A stretch of DNA of 64,000 nt from Hermatobates lingyangjiaoensis (Eukaryota > Arthropoda > Insecta > Hemiptera > Hermatobatidae): assembly GCA_026182355.1 (NCBI GenBank), contig JAPFBL010000003.1:2753001-2817000 (forward strand), given 5' to 3'. Within the stretch, counting starts at the first letter, position 1. Every line of letters starts with the position of its first letter. Shown one piece after another: positions 11,314-24,171 of the stretch. The position numbers and the translations under genes are program-made. A model generated the notes under the pieces. The model made no database searches. It had not been told where the DNA came from and saw only the letters and a program-made list of their open reading frames with translations.

Positions 11314-12998
11314 GACAAGTTTTTTTTTATAATTTTCAAAAATGGGCACAGTTAAAGGAAATATGTAAATACTTTCGAATAAAATATTTAGATTTATATA
11401 GGACTTTGAATTTCACTTGATTATATTGGTTATATTTACCATATTCAAAAAAATGCGTATATTAAATTAAATAATTTATTAGACATAATATAACTAAATC
11501 TAAATTATTGATATTTGAACGGTATAATAGATATATAATAAAATTATTATTATTTAAGTTTTAGTGAGAATAGGAAGCAGAAAAGTATATTAACTTGTTT
11601 ATCTATTTTGTTAAAATTAATAATGAAAATTTGAATGACATACATTGAACTTTACTATAAGTGTACTTAATATCAAACTCGATGACTTCAATTTAGTTTT
11701 GTTTTATTTTATTTTTTCTACAGATGTGCTCAAACTCTGTGGCGAAATATTATCAAACAAATAATCAGTTTAATGACTTCATATGTTTTAGTGCAGATGT
11801 ATCTATTTTATCAGTTAATCAAAACTACAATCAGTTTCCAGAACAATCTGAAACGATATTGTTACTCTTATTATAATACCGAGCCAGAGTATCATCAGTA
11901 CACATCTGTCCTGTTGTACTTGTAGTTTCTAAAAATAACCTTTAATGCTATGTCCTTTAATAAACTTCATAAATGTTCCTAAAGAAATACCTCCCACTTC
12001 TATTTGCTCTTGGTACGATTTGCTAAATATTTTTAACCTCTCAAGGCGACTACCTTACATTCACATACAAGGTTTTCAGAGGTTTTTGCCTCTTCTAAAC
12101 ACTCTCTATTTTTTTTTGTATTAATGTTCATTTTATTTAGCAGAAATAGTAGTTAAGAGGACAACGATATGTTCGATTTCTGTTTACATTTTTAAATTCT
12201 TTTTTTAGATGATTTTTTTTTATTTTTTTTTACGAATGCGAATGCAGTTTGAATGAGCTTTTTAGACATAATTATACTTTTTTTATGTTAATTTTCTACG
12301 AAGAATTTGGATGTTTAGCGAAACTAATTAGCCGTTTTAATGAAAAATGTTTTTCTGATTTCATAAATTACATTTTAGGATCGTTAGTTACAGAAATATA
12401 ACAAAATACTTTCTTGCATTAAAAATAAAATGAAAGAAATTACATTTTATTCATTTAAGTTTGCTGTAAAAAATCTAAACAAATGATTAAAGATTAAACT
12501 AAGTGAATAATTTATTTTTTGAGATTGAGTTATTATGAATCCTTCCAAGTTTTTCTCAGATGTTATATTTTTCAAATGTAATTTGTATTTTTATTTTTAT
12601 GCTTATAAACTACTAAATTTATGTAAAGTGTAGTATTCCATGTTACGAAAAATATAGCAGCTGTCAGTGATTTTGGTGTAGGTGACGTGATGGTGTTGTG
12701 TTTGAGATGCAGAATCCTTTGTCGAGGCAGATGTCGTTGAATGTGGTAATTGCCCGCAAAGGGTGTAGTTAATTTCCCTCAGACGGATCGTAATCAAGGA
12801 GGCGTAGTCATTCTGCAAGCTCAGATAGACGTTTTTCTATAGGATAGTCCAGGCGTGGTAACATTATCTTCTGCAGTTACTTTTAATTACTACCATTTTT
12901 TTTCAAGATTAGTTCAATAATGTACCTTTTTACTGTATTTTGTGAACATTTCATTTTAGTTCCCCCTCCTCCTCCGAAAGTTGCCTACACAGATTGAC
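11314..12998. other. Intron 2 stretch, one repeat end, otherwise nothing seen
   Basis: AT-rich intron. At about 11640-11690 the bases 'gaactttactataagtgtac' and 'ttaatatcaaactcgatgac' match, on the minus strand, the 3' portion of the B-type repeat (compare 63385-63420). No coding pattern is evident. The GC-richer patch at 12660-12830 has only a short minus-strand open frame that I do not recognise. Confidence 0.45.
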
Positions 12999-13010
12999 TG
13001 CCTCCTTAAT

Positions 13011-13307
13011 AGGTTAGGTTAGGTTGCGTGGTAGTCGCACAAGGGATACACGTAGGCCGAGCATTGGCCCTTTGTGATACCACACAATCAATATTGATTC
13101 TACACTGGGAGTCCTAAATTTTGCTTAACTCAAGTGTATTTAGAGTAGGGATCATTTAACGAGTACCTGACATCGTACAGACTCGGGACGTCGTGCTCAG
13201 ATTTATTCACCTCCTGCATAAATAAAACGAGGGCCAGGTGGGGATCGAACCCCGGTTCTATCAGTTCAGAGGTGAGTACGTTAACCACTGAGCTAACCTG
13301 GTCCCAG
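13011..13307 (-). mobile_element. tRNA-derived SINE, about 297 bp, with 12-bp target-site duplication
   Basis: The minus strand starts with GGTTAGCTCAGTGGTTAACG (A-box region) and carries GGGGTTCGATCCCC (B box) about 50 bases on, the internal RNA polymerase III promoter of a tRNA-derived SINE. The body ends on that strand in CCTAACCTAACCT. The same 12 bases, TGCCTCCTTAAT, flank it at 12999-13010 and 13308-13319, a perfect target-site duplication, so this copy is fairly recent. Related copies lie at 47068-47395 and, more decayed, at about 17530-17745, 27985-28070 and 55090-55300. The short minus-strand open frame inside it is not a gene. Confidence 0.9.
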
Positions 13308-13319
13308 TGCCTCCTTAAT

Positions 13320-16300
13320 GAGACCACACTTCAGTCGTCACTTGTCTTGGGAGCGACTAACTTCATTCTGCCTCATGACAATACAGTCGAAATATAGTAG
13401 TGAGTTTTTGTGCTCTTTTATGTGTGTTTTGTTCTGTTTAATTTTAGTTTGATATTTTAACACAATATACAAGTTGACCTTTTAACCCTCCAAAAATCCT
13501 CTACCCTTACCATAACACTTTATTTTTTTTAATCAAACTGAAATATCTCGCTCCAAAGACCTTTTCTCAGAAAAGTAATCCAATTCCCAATGACTTCATT
13601 TTCTGTAGTGCCTTAATTGCAATGAAAAGCACTCCTTTGAATTGTACACTTTATTAACTCTACTTCCAGAAATGTACTCAACTTTATTTCAACGAATCAA
13701 CATTTTAAGAGTGTATTTGAGTGAAATGATCGGTTAAATTGCCCTCACATTTTAACCGTCTTCCTACAGGAGTGGTTCCCTGAACTGTTAAATTACTGAA
13801 CACTACAGAAAGTTAAGGAATTATCATAGACTGAGATATATTTTATAAGAAATATATTTTGGTTTTTCCATAAGTTCGTGTCATCAGAAAAAGTTGAGGA
13901 CCAAACATGGGTACAAAATTCAAAATAAATTCTTACTAATTATGTATAACCATGGAGTTAATATCAGAGAAGTCTTCGGTGTTTCCATAGACAAATTCTA
14001 ATATTTTCCTGGAAGTTATACCCACATGGTGTTGAATTCATGGAGGAGTTAAAAAATATTGTATCAAGAGATCACTGGTTGAATTAGAACTTTTAACAGA
14101 ATAAGTGTTAGTACAACATTTAGTACTTTGTGTGGAGCATGCTTCAATAAAAATGTAAAATTATGTAAAAAGTGTAGAAAAAAAACAAAATTAGTGTATT
14201 CAATTGATATATGGAAAAAAAACGAATAACTTTAAATATTTTTATGTGCAGTATCAACAGGTTTAAACTACCCAGAATGTGGAATTATTGAAGACTGTTT
14301 CATACGGTAAAAAGATTATCTTATTATGATGATATTAAGAACGTTATCTCAAGAGATAATTTAAGATAATCAGCGAATATTAGTACACTAACCATTACTT
14401 CTATACTCCCAATTTCATTAACTAATAATATAAATGAAAAATTTGGGAAATTTTTTCCAAGTTTGGAAAACTCCAGAGTTGACTATTTATTCTTAATACA
14501 GAAATTTTCCAATTTTTGCAATTAACTTTCTGTTATTTAAGTATTTTTCCAACTTTTTTAACGGTGCAGAAGTTAAACCGAAATGCTTGAATTTATGTAT
14601 GTCAGACTGTGTCAAACTTTTGGCTCGATTTGTATATCACACACACTTTAAGAAACCAAAGTCCAAAGAATTTACTATGTACTATTCTAGAGTAAGCTAA
14701 TTAGTGGTGACAGAACAATTAGTCATGTTGCTGCAGGGAAATAAGGACTGCAAATCAGGATTTTATTGTAAACTAATGATTTTAGCAAATAGTTTTAGAA
14801 CAGTTCATAGTTTGGCAGTTAGACTGTTGTTTTTTATCGTCAGGCTTAATAAAAAAGGTATTCTAGAATTCTAGAAAACAATAATCAGTAAGCGATTGGT
14901 TGAAAAAAATACTCAAAGGAAGTGCTAAGACCGTTACTAAGTTTTTACAGAAAGTAGGAGATCTTCGGGATTGGTTCTCTTATCCGTGTCAAGTTCACGG
15001 AACACAACATAAATGTTGTATTCACTGATACATAAACCACCCATCTCAAAGCATTATCGATATTTTAACTAAAAGTAACGAATAACTTGGATCTTTATAA
15101 AAATTTGAAAAAAAAGTATAGCAAAAGGATTGGACATATCTGTATCATGAACGGCGTGTCTATTTCCTAGAATAATGAACTAGAAAAGTGACTTTTATTA
15201 CTCCTCGTATATTAGATATAGCTCTAGAATTTTCTAGTATTAGTGGTGATAGAGTGATGAATAATATGTAAACAGAATGATCAGTTTGGATTTGCGCTGT
15301 ATAAATTAATAAAATTTACTTTATTTTAAATTTTTCATAAGCAGTTAAGTCTCTATTCATCTTAAACATTTTATAAGCTAATTTTTCAGAGGAAAGTAAC
15401 TGTTTTAGTTCATTCTAATAACATATTAAAGTAGTAAAATTTTGTTTGACATTTCAGAAGATTTTTATTGATAGGATTATTTAAATATTCAAAAAAATGG
15501 TAAACACAATTAAGTGCATTAACATTTTTCTTCTTCTCATCTTAGCTGAAATTGTCAAGTAAATACTTGTCTATTTCAATATAATTTCATTTTTTAAAAT
15601 TTAACTGATTTAAACTAAACTTTGAGGGAAGTAATTAACTAGAAATAATGACATTAGATTTGAGTGAGGGATGATGGAAATCAATATTAGGGAGACATCT
15701 CGAGGGTCGTTATTAAAAGAAATATCACAGAATATTAAGTCTAACAATATTATACGAATTTAAAAAAGTATTGAGTTATTTAAAACTTTTAAAATGATAC
15801 GTTTCTAATATCAAATAATTCCATATTTGAATTGAAAAATCAATTATAAATATTGTCTGCTTCCACTCAATAAGAGGAAAATGGGTGTCTTCTGATATCA
15901 GAAATTTATGGCTAAGGAATCTGGCTCAAAGATTATATAAATTATTCAAATGCAATCAGACACCCTTATAGGGCTAGAAGGTGTTATGTAAACGACGCCA
16001 ATCATTATCAGGTGGCTAGGTGATTTTAATAAAACAAACAACTGTCCAATAGAAGTACAAGTTGAATAATTAAACTAACCTGGTAACCATATTTTACGGA
16101 TTGCACTTCAAACCTGCTGATTTTTTACTAACTCACTACATTAATTCAACAGAAATTTCTAAAATCATGCAGACCCAATCAAAATCAAAGTAACTGCGTA
16201 ATCAATGTAACTATCAGAATTCAAAGAGAAGAAATGTATTCTAAATTGATTATCTTTGTGTTGAACCCTCTAAAATTCTAGTGAACTAGATTCTTTTCTT

Positions 16301-17520
16301 GAAATTCCAAGTGTAGTGTTGTTATAGATTTTTCTCACTATAATCTCCCTTGAAGCTTTTCGTAAATGCCCTTGAATTTTACTTCTCTGCCTTACAGTCT
16401 TATCAAGTATTGCATGAATACTTCCATTCAAAGGAGCTCATTATTTTAAAGCAATGCCAGCTTTCTCAACAGATCCACTCGTAATTTTTAAAGACTGAGA
16501 TTCTTTTTAGCATTCACTCATCGTATTCTAATAGTCTTTTTTATACACATGAGACCAGAACTTCCAATTTTCAACTAGAGTCAGAAATAACACTTCTTAC
16601 GAAGTTCACGCCAGCTGTAATTTTTTGCTCCTTGTTTTAAAGAGAAAATCCTTTTAGATTAAATATATTTACATTAGCAGCTATTTTATTCCGTCAGTTA
16701 TTTCAAATTTAACACTCATAAAATGAAACTATTTGTTGTCAGGATGTTGTCATTTACATATGCTTAATCGCACAGTCGAAGGTTTCTAATTTGTTGAGAT
16801 AATTTTTTTATTATGATTTTAATAATTGGGAACTCTCTTAAACCAAGATCGCATTTTGAGCTGAAGACTTTCATCACGCGCTTTTAAAGTTAAGGTGGGC
16901 CTTGGTTCATTCGTTGATAAGCTAAGATAGCTAATATGTCTTGAAAACCATTGTCTGTTTTACAAATTTCAAATCAGATACAATTAATTTTTGTTGCTAA
17001 CAAATTATCTAAAATTCTATACTGATAAAGAAATCCTTTCTTAAAAATATATATTTTAATTGTAAACAATAAATTGAATGCAATGAGTTGATTGTTAATG
17101 CGGCATTAGAAGTCATCAAGTTTTCGTCCCGATAGGCCCTTATACCTCTGGATCTGACGAATCCTCAAACTTGTAACACACAGGATGGCTGCCGGTGACC
17201 TGAAACACAACTCCTACCTACTCCCAGGCCCAATGCCTAGAATGTACATTAGTCACAATAAATTCTAAAGTACCAGGATACTCAAGATGGAAACACCGAT
17301 CTTTATCCAACTAACACCTGTTCATCCTTGTTCAACTGGAGGTCATTGAAATTAGTTTTTGATTTTATTATAATATAACTACCATGTAATTGTATTATCA
17401 AACTTCCAGCTAAAATATTATCAAACTCATAGGAAATGTACATTATGACTTCCTCTGTTTATTTTTTTGAGGATGGGATTGAGAGTCTGCTAGAAAGTTA
17501 CACGTCTGATGTTGATTCCT
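13320..17520. other. Intron 2 stretch, no feature seen
   Basis: Long AT-rich intron with no convincing coding pattern on either strand. A slightly GC-richer patch at 17100-17300 may be an old repeat but I could not place it. Confidence 0.4.
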
Positions 17521-17529
17521 CCAGGGAAT

Positions 17530-17745
17530 ATTGCATCTCCCTCATGATTCTACTTTAGGGGTCCTAAATTTTGCCTAACTCAACTATATTTACAGTAGGG
17601 ACCTTTTACGAATACCTAACATTCTTCAAACGCGGGACCTTCCTCTTAGAGTAACTATTTAATGAAATATTTTTTCATCTACCACGTGACAAAAAATCGC
17701 GAGCCAGAATGAGGATCAACTATACATACATGCTACATAGAATCG
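17530..17745 (-). repeat. Decayed copy of the tRNA-derived SINE body
   Basis: The stretch 'gattctactttaggggtcct' followed by 'aaattttgcctaactcaact' parallels 13095-13135. It continues with 'acagtagggacctttta' and 'acgaatacctaacattct' in the same order as the intact copy. The tRNA-like head is badly eroded (17690-17745). Confidence 0.65.
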
Positions 17746-18809
17746 TGCCACATATACACCTAACTATTAATATTTCATTTGATTTAATATTAATCTATTT
17801 GGAACATGTCATCTACCATTGAAGCATTTTCATTTGTAACACTCTTAATATACTGCACATTACCTGTTTCTTGATAAAAATGTATAAGTGGGGGACATTA
17901 AACATCTTTACATGCGGGATGTAGAGCAGGTGTTCATTGCTCCGGTTATCCCTAGGGTACCACTCAAATATTGCCTATAATAACATTCATTTTATTACAG
18001 TTTTAACAGTAATTTGAAGATTTGGATAAAGTTTTTGAGTTAAGAGCCAATGGTTCAACAAAAAATCATTTACAGTAGAATATTGCTGTTTTTCAATAGC
18101 CAATGTATTTATCTCAAGCTTTTCTAGTTATTCATTTCATCTTTATTTACTGTAAAGTATTCATGTATATCCCTATGTACTACTTAGTACTTTTACTGAA
18201 GAAATCATTAAGACCAGTTTTTTTTCTTTTTGAAAAAAATTTAAGGACTGTTTTAGCTGGATATATCCTAAACTTTCTCCTTTAATCCTGTACTCGCTCC
18301 TTTAGAACATTTAGGGGTCACAACCTTTGTAGTAGATCCTGAATAGTACTTACAGTAATTATTCTTGCAATATATTCTATAGTTTGTGGATCTATCAAAC
18401 TATATAAATAGAAGAAATATTTTGCCTATACATTGGTTAGAACTGACTCATTTCAATTGATATTTATATACATGAGATTTTATACATTAGAGAACCGAAT
18501 CCACCCTTAGAAAAATTTTGTCTATTTGTCTGTCTGTCAGTTTGTGTGTAAAATTATGTCACTAGTAAACTCAAGCTGAATTTTTACGGTAGACTTGTGT
18601 ATGTCTAACTTAAAATCTAAGATTTGACTAGATTGGAAATTCAACGTAGAAGCAAAGTTATGGACTTTAATCTGTGTTTGGTGAGCTGAACAGAATTTTT
18701 ATTTTGAAAATATACAGCTGTAGCAAATACCTTTGGTTACTTGATTTTAATTTCGTTTGCGTTTAAGCTCCCTTCAAGAGATTATTGACAATGTGTTTCC
18801 GTAAGTTCG

Positions 18810-19202
18810 AGGTCTGCCATCTTTATCAACGAGCAATTCTTACTGATTCTAATGAGCAGGCAGGAAAAATCAACAAAACAAGCTCTTACGCTATATCAAG
18901 CCAAATAAAAAACTTACCAGTCAGTAAAGAGAGTGATTAGTGAGGAGGAAGCAATTCATTATCCAACTGAATTTCTTGAATACGAAACGGTTGCATTTCC
19001 CGCCAGCGTCTGTTTTGCAATGACGGTAAAGAAGTCGCAAAGCAAACTCTATCTAGGGCAGGAATTGAAATAAGTGATACCAAGTGTTTCTCACATGGTC
19101 AACTGCATGTTGCTTGATCAAGAGTCAGATGTCTCAACTCTGTGTTCTTCTAGCACTTGAAGAACAGACAGCTAATATGGTGTATACAGAGGCACTTTCT
19201 TA
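18810..19202 (+). pseudogene. Helitron Rep/helicase C-terminal remnant
   Basis: The plus-strand reading, with frame changes, gives RAILTDSNEQAGKINKT, then YPTEFLE, FAMTVKKSQ, CFSHGQLHVA, SRV, and finally NMVYTEAL before a stop at about 19200. These are, in order, landmarks of the C-terminal PIF1-like helicase of Helitron transposons (typically 'RAILxxxNExVDxIN', 'YPTEFLN', 'FAMTINKSQGQ', 'CFSHGQLYVALSRV', 'NVVYxEVL'). The segment between YPTEFLE and FAMT is missing, and there are stops and frameshifts, so this is a fossil. I did not find a clear Helitron terminus with its hairpin nearby. Confidence 0.85.
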
Positions 19203-20044
19203 ACACTGTACTTGTAATGATAAATGTTACTATTCTCTAATTTCTATTAATATTTTGGAATATTAGACACCTAACGTATATCTAATCTGTTTGTATTAAT
19301 TTTAACTTTGTTTTAGATATTGTATTATTACAAATATTACATGAGTATATATTATAACTGCAATATTGCATGAAGCCAGGCAAAAGCCCTGTCGTTGATA
19401 ACGCAAGAAGTTTGGTAAAGTCTAAATGAAGCATATTTCATTTAGTTGTTTTTCCTGTATTTAAAAGTGTTACTCCTGTGTCTAGTGATTCTCATCGTCT
19501 AAGACTCGCGCAATGAATATTTTTTTATATTGGGTAGATCGATTTTCATTTAAAAATAAAGTGTATTAGCTTTTTATAGTCAAAGTAGAATTGTTAGACA
19601 TTTATTTCTGATATTAGGAAGAGGAAATCATGATGAAACGCTCGAAGTTTTACCCTCTCTGAATATCTAACTGTAATATACATACCAGAAACAAGAAACA
19701 ATGTAGTAGCGGGATTCAGAGCATTAACGCTCCTCCAAGTCTCTTTACAAAGGCACATTTTTGCTAGGGAGAGTGGCCGTTCTTACGCTCATGTATATAG
19801 GTATCAATATAAATAGATTTTTAGGGAACAGTAGTTATGTTGTTTACGGAGAACTGGCAGCTTTAAATGTATCTTGGACGTATAACACCATTGCTATATC
19901 AAGACTTGCATTTAACTGTTCTTTCACGCATTCCTTCACCTGCGACACCTTTCGACACCTCTTGGTATAATGAAAATCCATATTATATCAATCTATTTTG
20001 TCTTAGTGTGTATAAATTGCTATTAATCAAAAATTATTTCTTTT

Positions 20045-21720
20045 TCTATAAGTAAAGCAGTAACTATGCAAAATGGATTGCCGGCTTTGCAGGTTTTGAA
20101 ATCCTTCAAGTCTATTTTTGCCTTTTTTTTTATAATGGATATGCGTGTGGGTGGCTGTTTATTAAAATATTGTAGTCACGCTAGAGGCTATAGAGTTAAA
20201 TAGATCATTCATATTGCAACCAAAAATCTGCCTAATAATGCAAACGACTGTGTTATTTATGGACATATTGCACTGTAAAAAAAATTTACTTTTTTGGTCA
20301 AAGTATAATTTTAAACAGCGTTTTTAAACTCTGGATCTACTAACCCTAGAGTGTTGAACTTTGGGGATTATTATGAAATTCACATTGCCTTTAACAGGAA
20401 ATAAATATACTTTCTGAAAAATAATAGTATAACGTACAAATATTGGCTTATGGATGATTCTGAAAACTTGTAAATACTATATTGACCACACACTTTGAAA
20501 GATGATAAAGAATTTATACCCACAAATAGATCCTTATGATAGGGTGGGCTGCATACTGTTTAGTTGATATTGTGTATACTGTAAAGCAATATAACAATAG
20601 AAACTGAAAACTCAACTTGAAATTATAATAACCTTGTGTGCTTATTGGACTTGATTACATTTATACAAATATATTTTTCAGAATTGATTAAAAAAGAATT
20701 ACTACTAAAGGTTTAATAAAAGAAATTTCAAGAGCTTTACAGGGTTTATATGATAAGTAGGAAGAACATGTTTAAAACTATAGAGCCAAAGACAAATCAA
20801 TCGTAGATTTTACGGTGTTTTCCAGTATATAATAGATGGGTGTCTAACAATAGTGTTGTAGTAAACTCCAGTAAAAATAAGTTAACTCTCCGGTGGGTAT
20901 CGAGACACATGGGAATACAAGGGAATGAGGCACTGGCGACCCGACCCCTTGGCAAAAGTTTGAGCAAAACAAATCTCCTGTTTTCCGGAACCATTTTGCA
21001 TAAAACACCCAAGAATGGAGTTAATGAATGGATGAAATAGGAAACAGATCAAAGGTGACTGGAAAACTTGATCTACTTCAGTCCAAAAACCGACTCCAGC
21101 AGAATTTATATTTGTAAAGAAACGAATAAATCTTCAACGTACAAAATATAAAATATATGTGGAACATCTAACCGGGGTTGTTCTTTTAATCATCACTTAT
21201 GTGAGCTGATATTAACATCAAACGGAGAATGTAGACTCTCTTCGAATGCGGTGAGAATTTTGAACATATTTTGTATAAAAAACGATAATGATCTTTAAAG
21301 AGTTATTATTTTTTTTTAAATCTACCTAAAGACAATATGGTATACTTCTTTAAAAGCAATTATGATTTTATAAAAGACGAAGGGAAAGACAATAGGACTG
21401 GTAAGGCATCATATGTTGTGCACGAATACGGTGATGCTCTTGGCTTCAGTTTAATAATATTAATAACATATCATATTGTTCAAAAACAATGATATTGATT
21501 GCGTAGTAATTGATAAATTAGATATAGCTGTATTAAACTAAGCTAAGTGATTAAATTTATAATTTATGAGTATGATAATACTTCACTATAGAGTTTGATA
21601 ATACGTCTATCTGGTAAGCGAAATTATTATAAAACCAAAACTACATTATCTGCGAGTTTAATATTATGTTTAATTATGGTAAATTAAAGTGTAGATCACT
21701 CCCGATTTTTAGAATATTTT
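20045..21720 (+). mobile_element. Composite element: A segment, LINE RNase H remnant, B-type 3' end
   Basis: From about 20045 ('tataagtaaagcagtaacta') to about 20560 the bases match the A segment of the dispersed family. From 20840 they encode a LINE RNase H domain and C-terminal tail. At about 21683-21715 comes the B-type terminal hairpin, here AGTG-TAGAT-CACT followed by CCGATTTTT. The order A, LINE coding end, B suggests that the dispersed A/B family derives from this LINE by internal deletion. Confidence 0.6.
20840..21290 (+). pseudogene. Non-LTR retrotransposon RNase H and C-terminal tail remnant
   Basis: The translation gives NKLTLRWVSRHMGIQGNEAL, matching the 'LxWVPGHxGIxGNExAD' region of the RNase H domain found at the end of LINE ORF2 in Jockey/I/R1-like groups. 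Further on, in a shifted frame, FNHHLCELILTSNGECR and ILNIFC fit the following tail ('LNxHLxxLGLxxxxxCRxC...EHILCEC'). Stops and shifts show decay. The short minus-strand open frame over it is a shadow. Confidence 0.75.
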
Positions 21721-21739
21721 CATAAGAAAGGGAAATTGA

Positions 21740-22275
21740 TTATTGGTGTGTGTTGTTTAGTTTTATTGGTATGTGCTGTCTAGTTTTATTAGTATGTGCT
21801 GTCTAGTCTTATTGGTATGTGCTGTCTAGTCTTATTGGTATGTGCTGTCTAGTCTTATTGGTATGTGCTGTCTAGTCTTATTGGTATGTGCTGTCTAGAT
21901 CTTATATGTGTTATAGATAGGGATGTGTAGTCTTATTGGTGTGTGCTGTCTAGTCTTATTGATATGTGCTGTCTAGTCTTATTGGTATGTGCTGTCTAGT
22001 CTTATTGGTATGTGCTGTCTAGTCTTATTGGTATGTGCTGTCTAGTCTTATTGGTATGTGCTGTCTAGTCTTATTGGTATGTGCTGTCTAGTCTTATTGG
22101 TATGTGCTGTCTAGTCTTATTGGTATGTGCTGTCTAGTCTTATTGGTATGTGCTGTCTAGTCTTATTGGTATGTGCTGTCTAGTCTTATTGGTATGTGCT
22201 GTCTAGTCCTATTGCTAAGTGCTATCTAGTCTTATTGGTATATGCTGTCTAGTCTTATTGGTATGTATTGGCTCT
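21740..22275. repeat. 23-bp minisatellite, about 23 copies
   Basis: The unit TCTAGTCTTATTGGTATGTGCTG is repeated head to tail with few changes, interrupted once at about 21897-21935 by a rearranged stretch. Outer copies are more diverged than inner ones, as expected for unequal crossing-over. It is not a CRISPR: units are contiguous without spacers. Confidence 0.95.
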
Positions 22276-22289
22276 AGTGCTCTCTTAGT

Positions 22290-23961
22290 TTCAGAGTTTT
22301 ACTAAAAGAATTATTTTTTTTTTAGCTGATGATAATATACCAAGAGTCAAACATTGATGATATATAGACCTGAGTGTCAAAGGAAACTAGCCCACAGCTT
22401 ATTGAATAAAGCCCTCTAGAATAAACCGAGAAACTTTACAAAAAACGTAGAGTAAAGGAAGGTAGGGTAGAAGGTAGACATGCCCCATAACAACCTACTA
22501 CCAGAGTAACAGCTTTTCAAAACTTATTATTTCAACATTGGTAATTAAAAAAATATGAAATCATAATTGTTAAGACATAATAAGGATGTTTTAATAGACT
22601 ATCTAGACTATGAATACCCATGGGAAATTAAACTGTTGCGCTATCTAGATCTGTGCATGTGCTTCAAGTGTAATAGTTTCTTTACTATCATAATAAAATT
22701 AAACTCTAAATTTCGTTTCAAAGTGGTTAACTTTACAGTTATTTGGTTAAATTCTAAAGTGGGCATTATAGTACATTAGGAAAATATTTTTTATTGCAAA
22801 ACTGCTGAGAGTAAAATACTAAAATTTTACATTACAGCTCATTCCAGTATCATCATCAAGTGGACACAGGTATCAAAACGAAATTCTAAATAAATGTATC
22901 CTGGCAGCCTCAAAGCATGACAATGTGTGAAGTTTAAATCAACTTTTCACATTAACACTATAATTTAATTACAATAAACTAATAATTATTTCAGAATTGT
23001 TATATTATTTGTTATTTAATATTTTTTTTTAAATTTACTCTGTTAATCTTAAAATCAGTTTCATTTAAGTTATTGAAGAAAAAATAAAAAGAAATAAGCG
23101 TTACCTAAAAGTCTCCAGTCCTTCTTAAAGAAAACGTGAGATGACATAAAGCAAACTGTGTGGATGGTGCGTTATAAATAATTTACTATTTATAAATAGT
23201 AATAAATAAAATTACTATTTATTGCGATGTATGCAACGTGTAATATCAGTCTTAAAACTTATACAGTAAACCGTCACTTTTCGCGGATAATGGAAGCGCC
23301 TTTATAAAAGCCTCTAAGGCTCAAACAACGACCTTTCCAACAGAGAGAGAATCCTGACGTTACTGAATGCTGTACTGTGTTGTAAACTAAAATAAAAAGC
23401 AAAAAGAAAAAATAAGAAACAATTAATAAAAAAAAATTACGTCTTTACCGACTATAAGAGAGAAAGAGAGAGAGAGAATAATGTATTGTACAGTAAATAA
23501 TAATGTTATTACTCTTGTTATAATTGATTATGTTTTAATATTTTTCATTAATTTTTAGCCATTATCGAATATTTTTTAATACCTTTTATTAGCCTTTATT
23601 TTAAAAGTGTAGAATATATTTTGCTCCAGTAAGTCACTGATTGTTTGATATCTTTCTCGTTCGTACAAGAAGAATCCTGTATCTTTTCTTCTCTAACACT
23701 AACTACTGTACTTTTTCATTACGAGTTGTATTTTTTTTATTTATTACTGCAATTACAGTTGAATATTTTTTTATATTTTTAGTTTTTAATTGAACATTTC
23801 AGAACTCTGCGAAACACTGAACCCGCGAAAACAAAACAGCGAACTAGCGAGGGATTACTGAACATTGACACAGCAGTGAACACATAGATATGAGCTTGAA
23901 AATAGCCCTACAAACATGCCAGAATTAAGAAGATGTTATAGGCATGTGGTTATTGTTGCAG
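22290..23961. other. Intron 2, right end: no feature seen
   Basis: AT-rich intron with a (GA)n run at about 23456-23476, ending in the acceptor of the third exon. No coding pattern on either strand. Confidence 0.5.
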
Positions 23962-24171
23962 GTATGGTGCTAGAGGTAATCGTGAAACAGTAGGAAACTG
24001 CAAATTTCCTTCAGTTCTGGGTGCTGGAGAACAGTTCTGTCTTCGCGTGGAGGACTCTCAGCCACTGGACTGGGACTCTGCTGAAGAGTGGTGCCGCAGA
24101 GAAGGTGGTCACTTGGCCAGCATCCGCAGTCCCTTGGACCAAGAACTTATCAACACTATCATCATGCACAG
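23962..24171 (+). CDS. Exon: CUB end and first half of C-type lectin domain
   Basis: The acceptor is TTATTGTTGCAG and the donor CACAG|GTGTGT. Its first base completes the Thr codon split by the previous intron. The peptide opens YGARG, closing the CUB domain, then NCKFPSVLGAGEQFC, which is the extra N-terminal cysteine pair of a long-form C-type lectin domain. This is followed by DWDSAEEWCRREGGHLASI and DQELINTII, the classic first CTLD helix, the first conserved core cysteine and the GGHLASI segment. It ends with two bases of a split Arg/Ser codon. The open frame at 24021-24221 is an out-of-frame shadow. Confidence 0.92.

Noticed and set aside
13240..13307. Functional tRNA gene, minus strand
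   Set aside because: A and B boxes are present but the sequence does not fold as a tRNA and continues into a SINE body with target-site duplication.
21740..22275. Regular short repeats as a CRISPR array
   Set aside because: Units of 23 bases are contiguous with no unique spacers, and the genome is eukaryotic.
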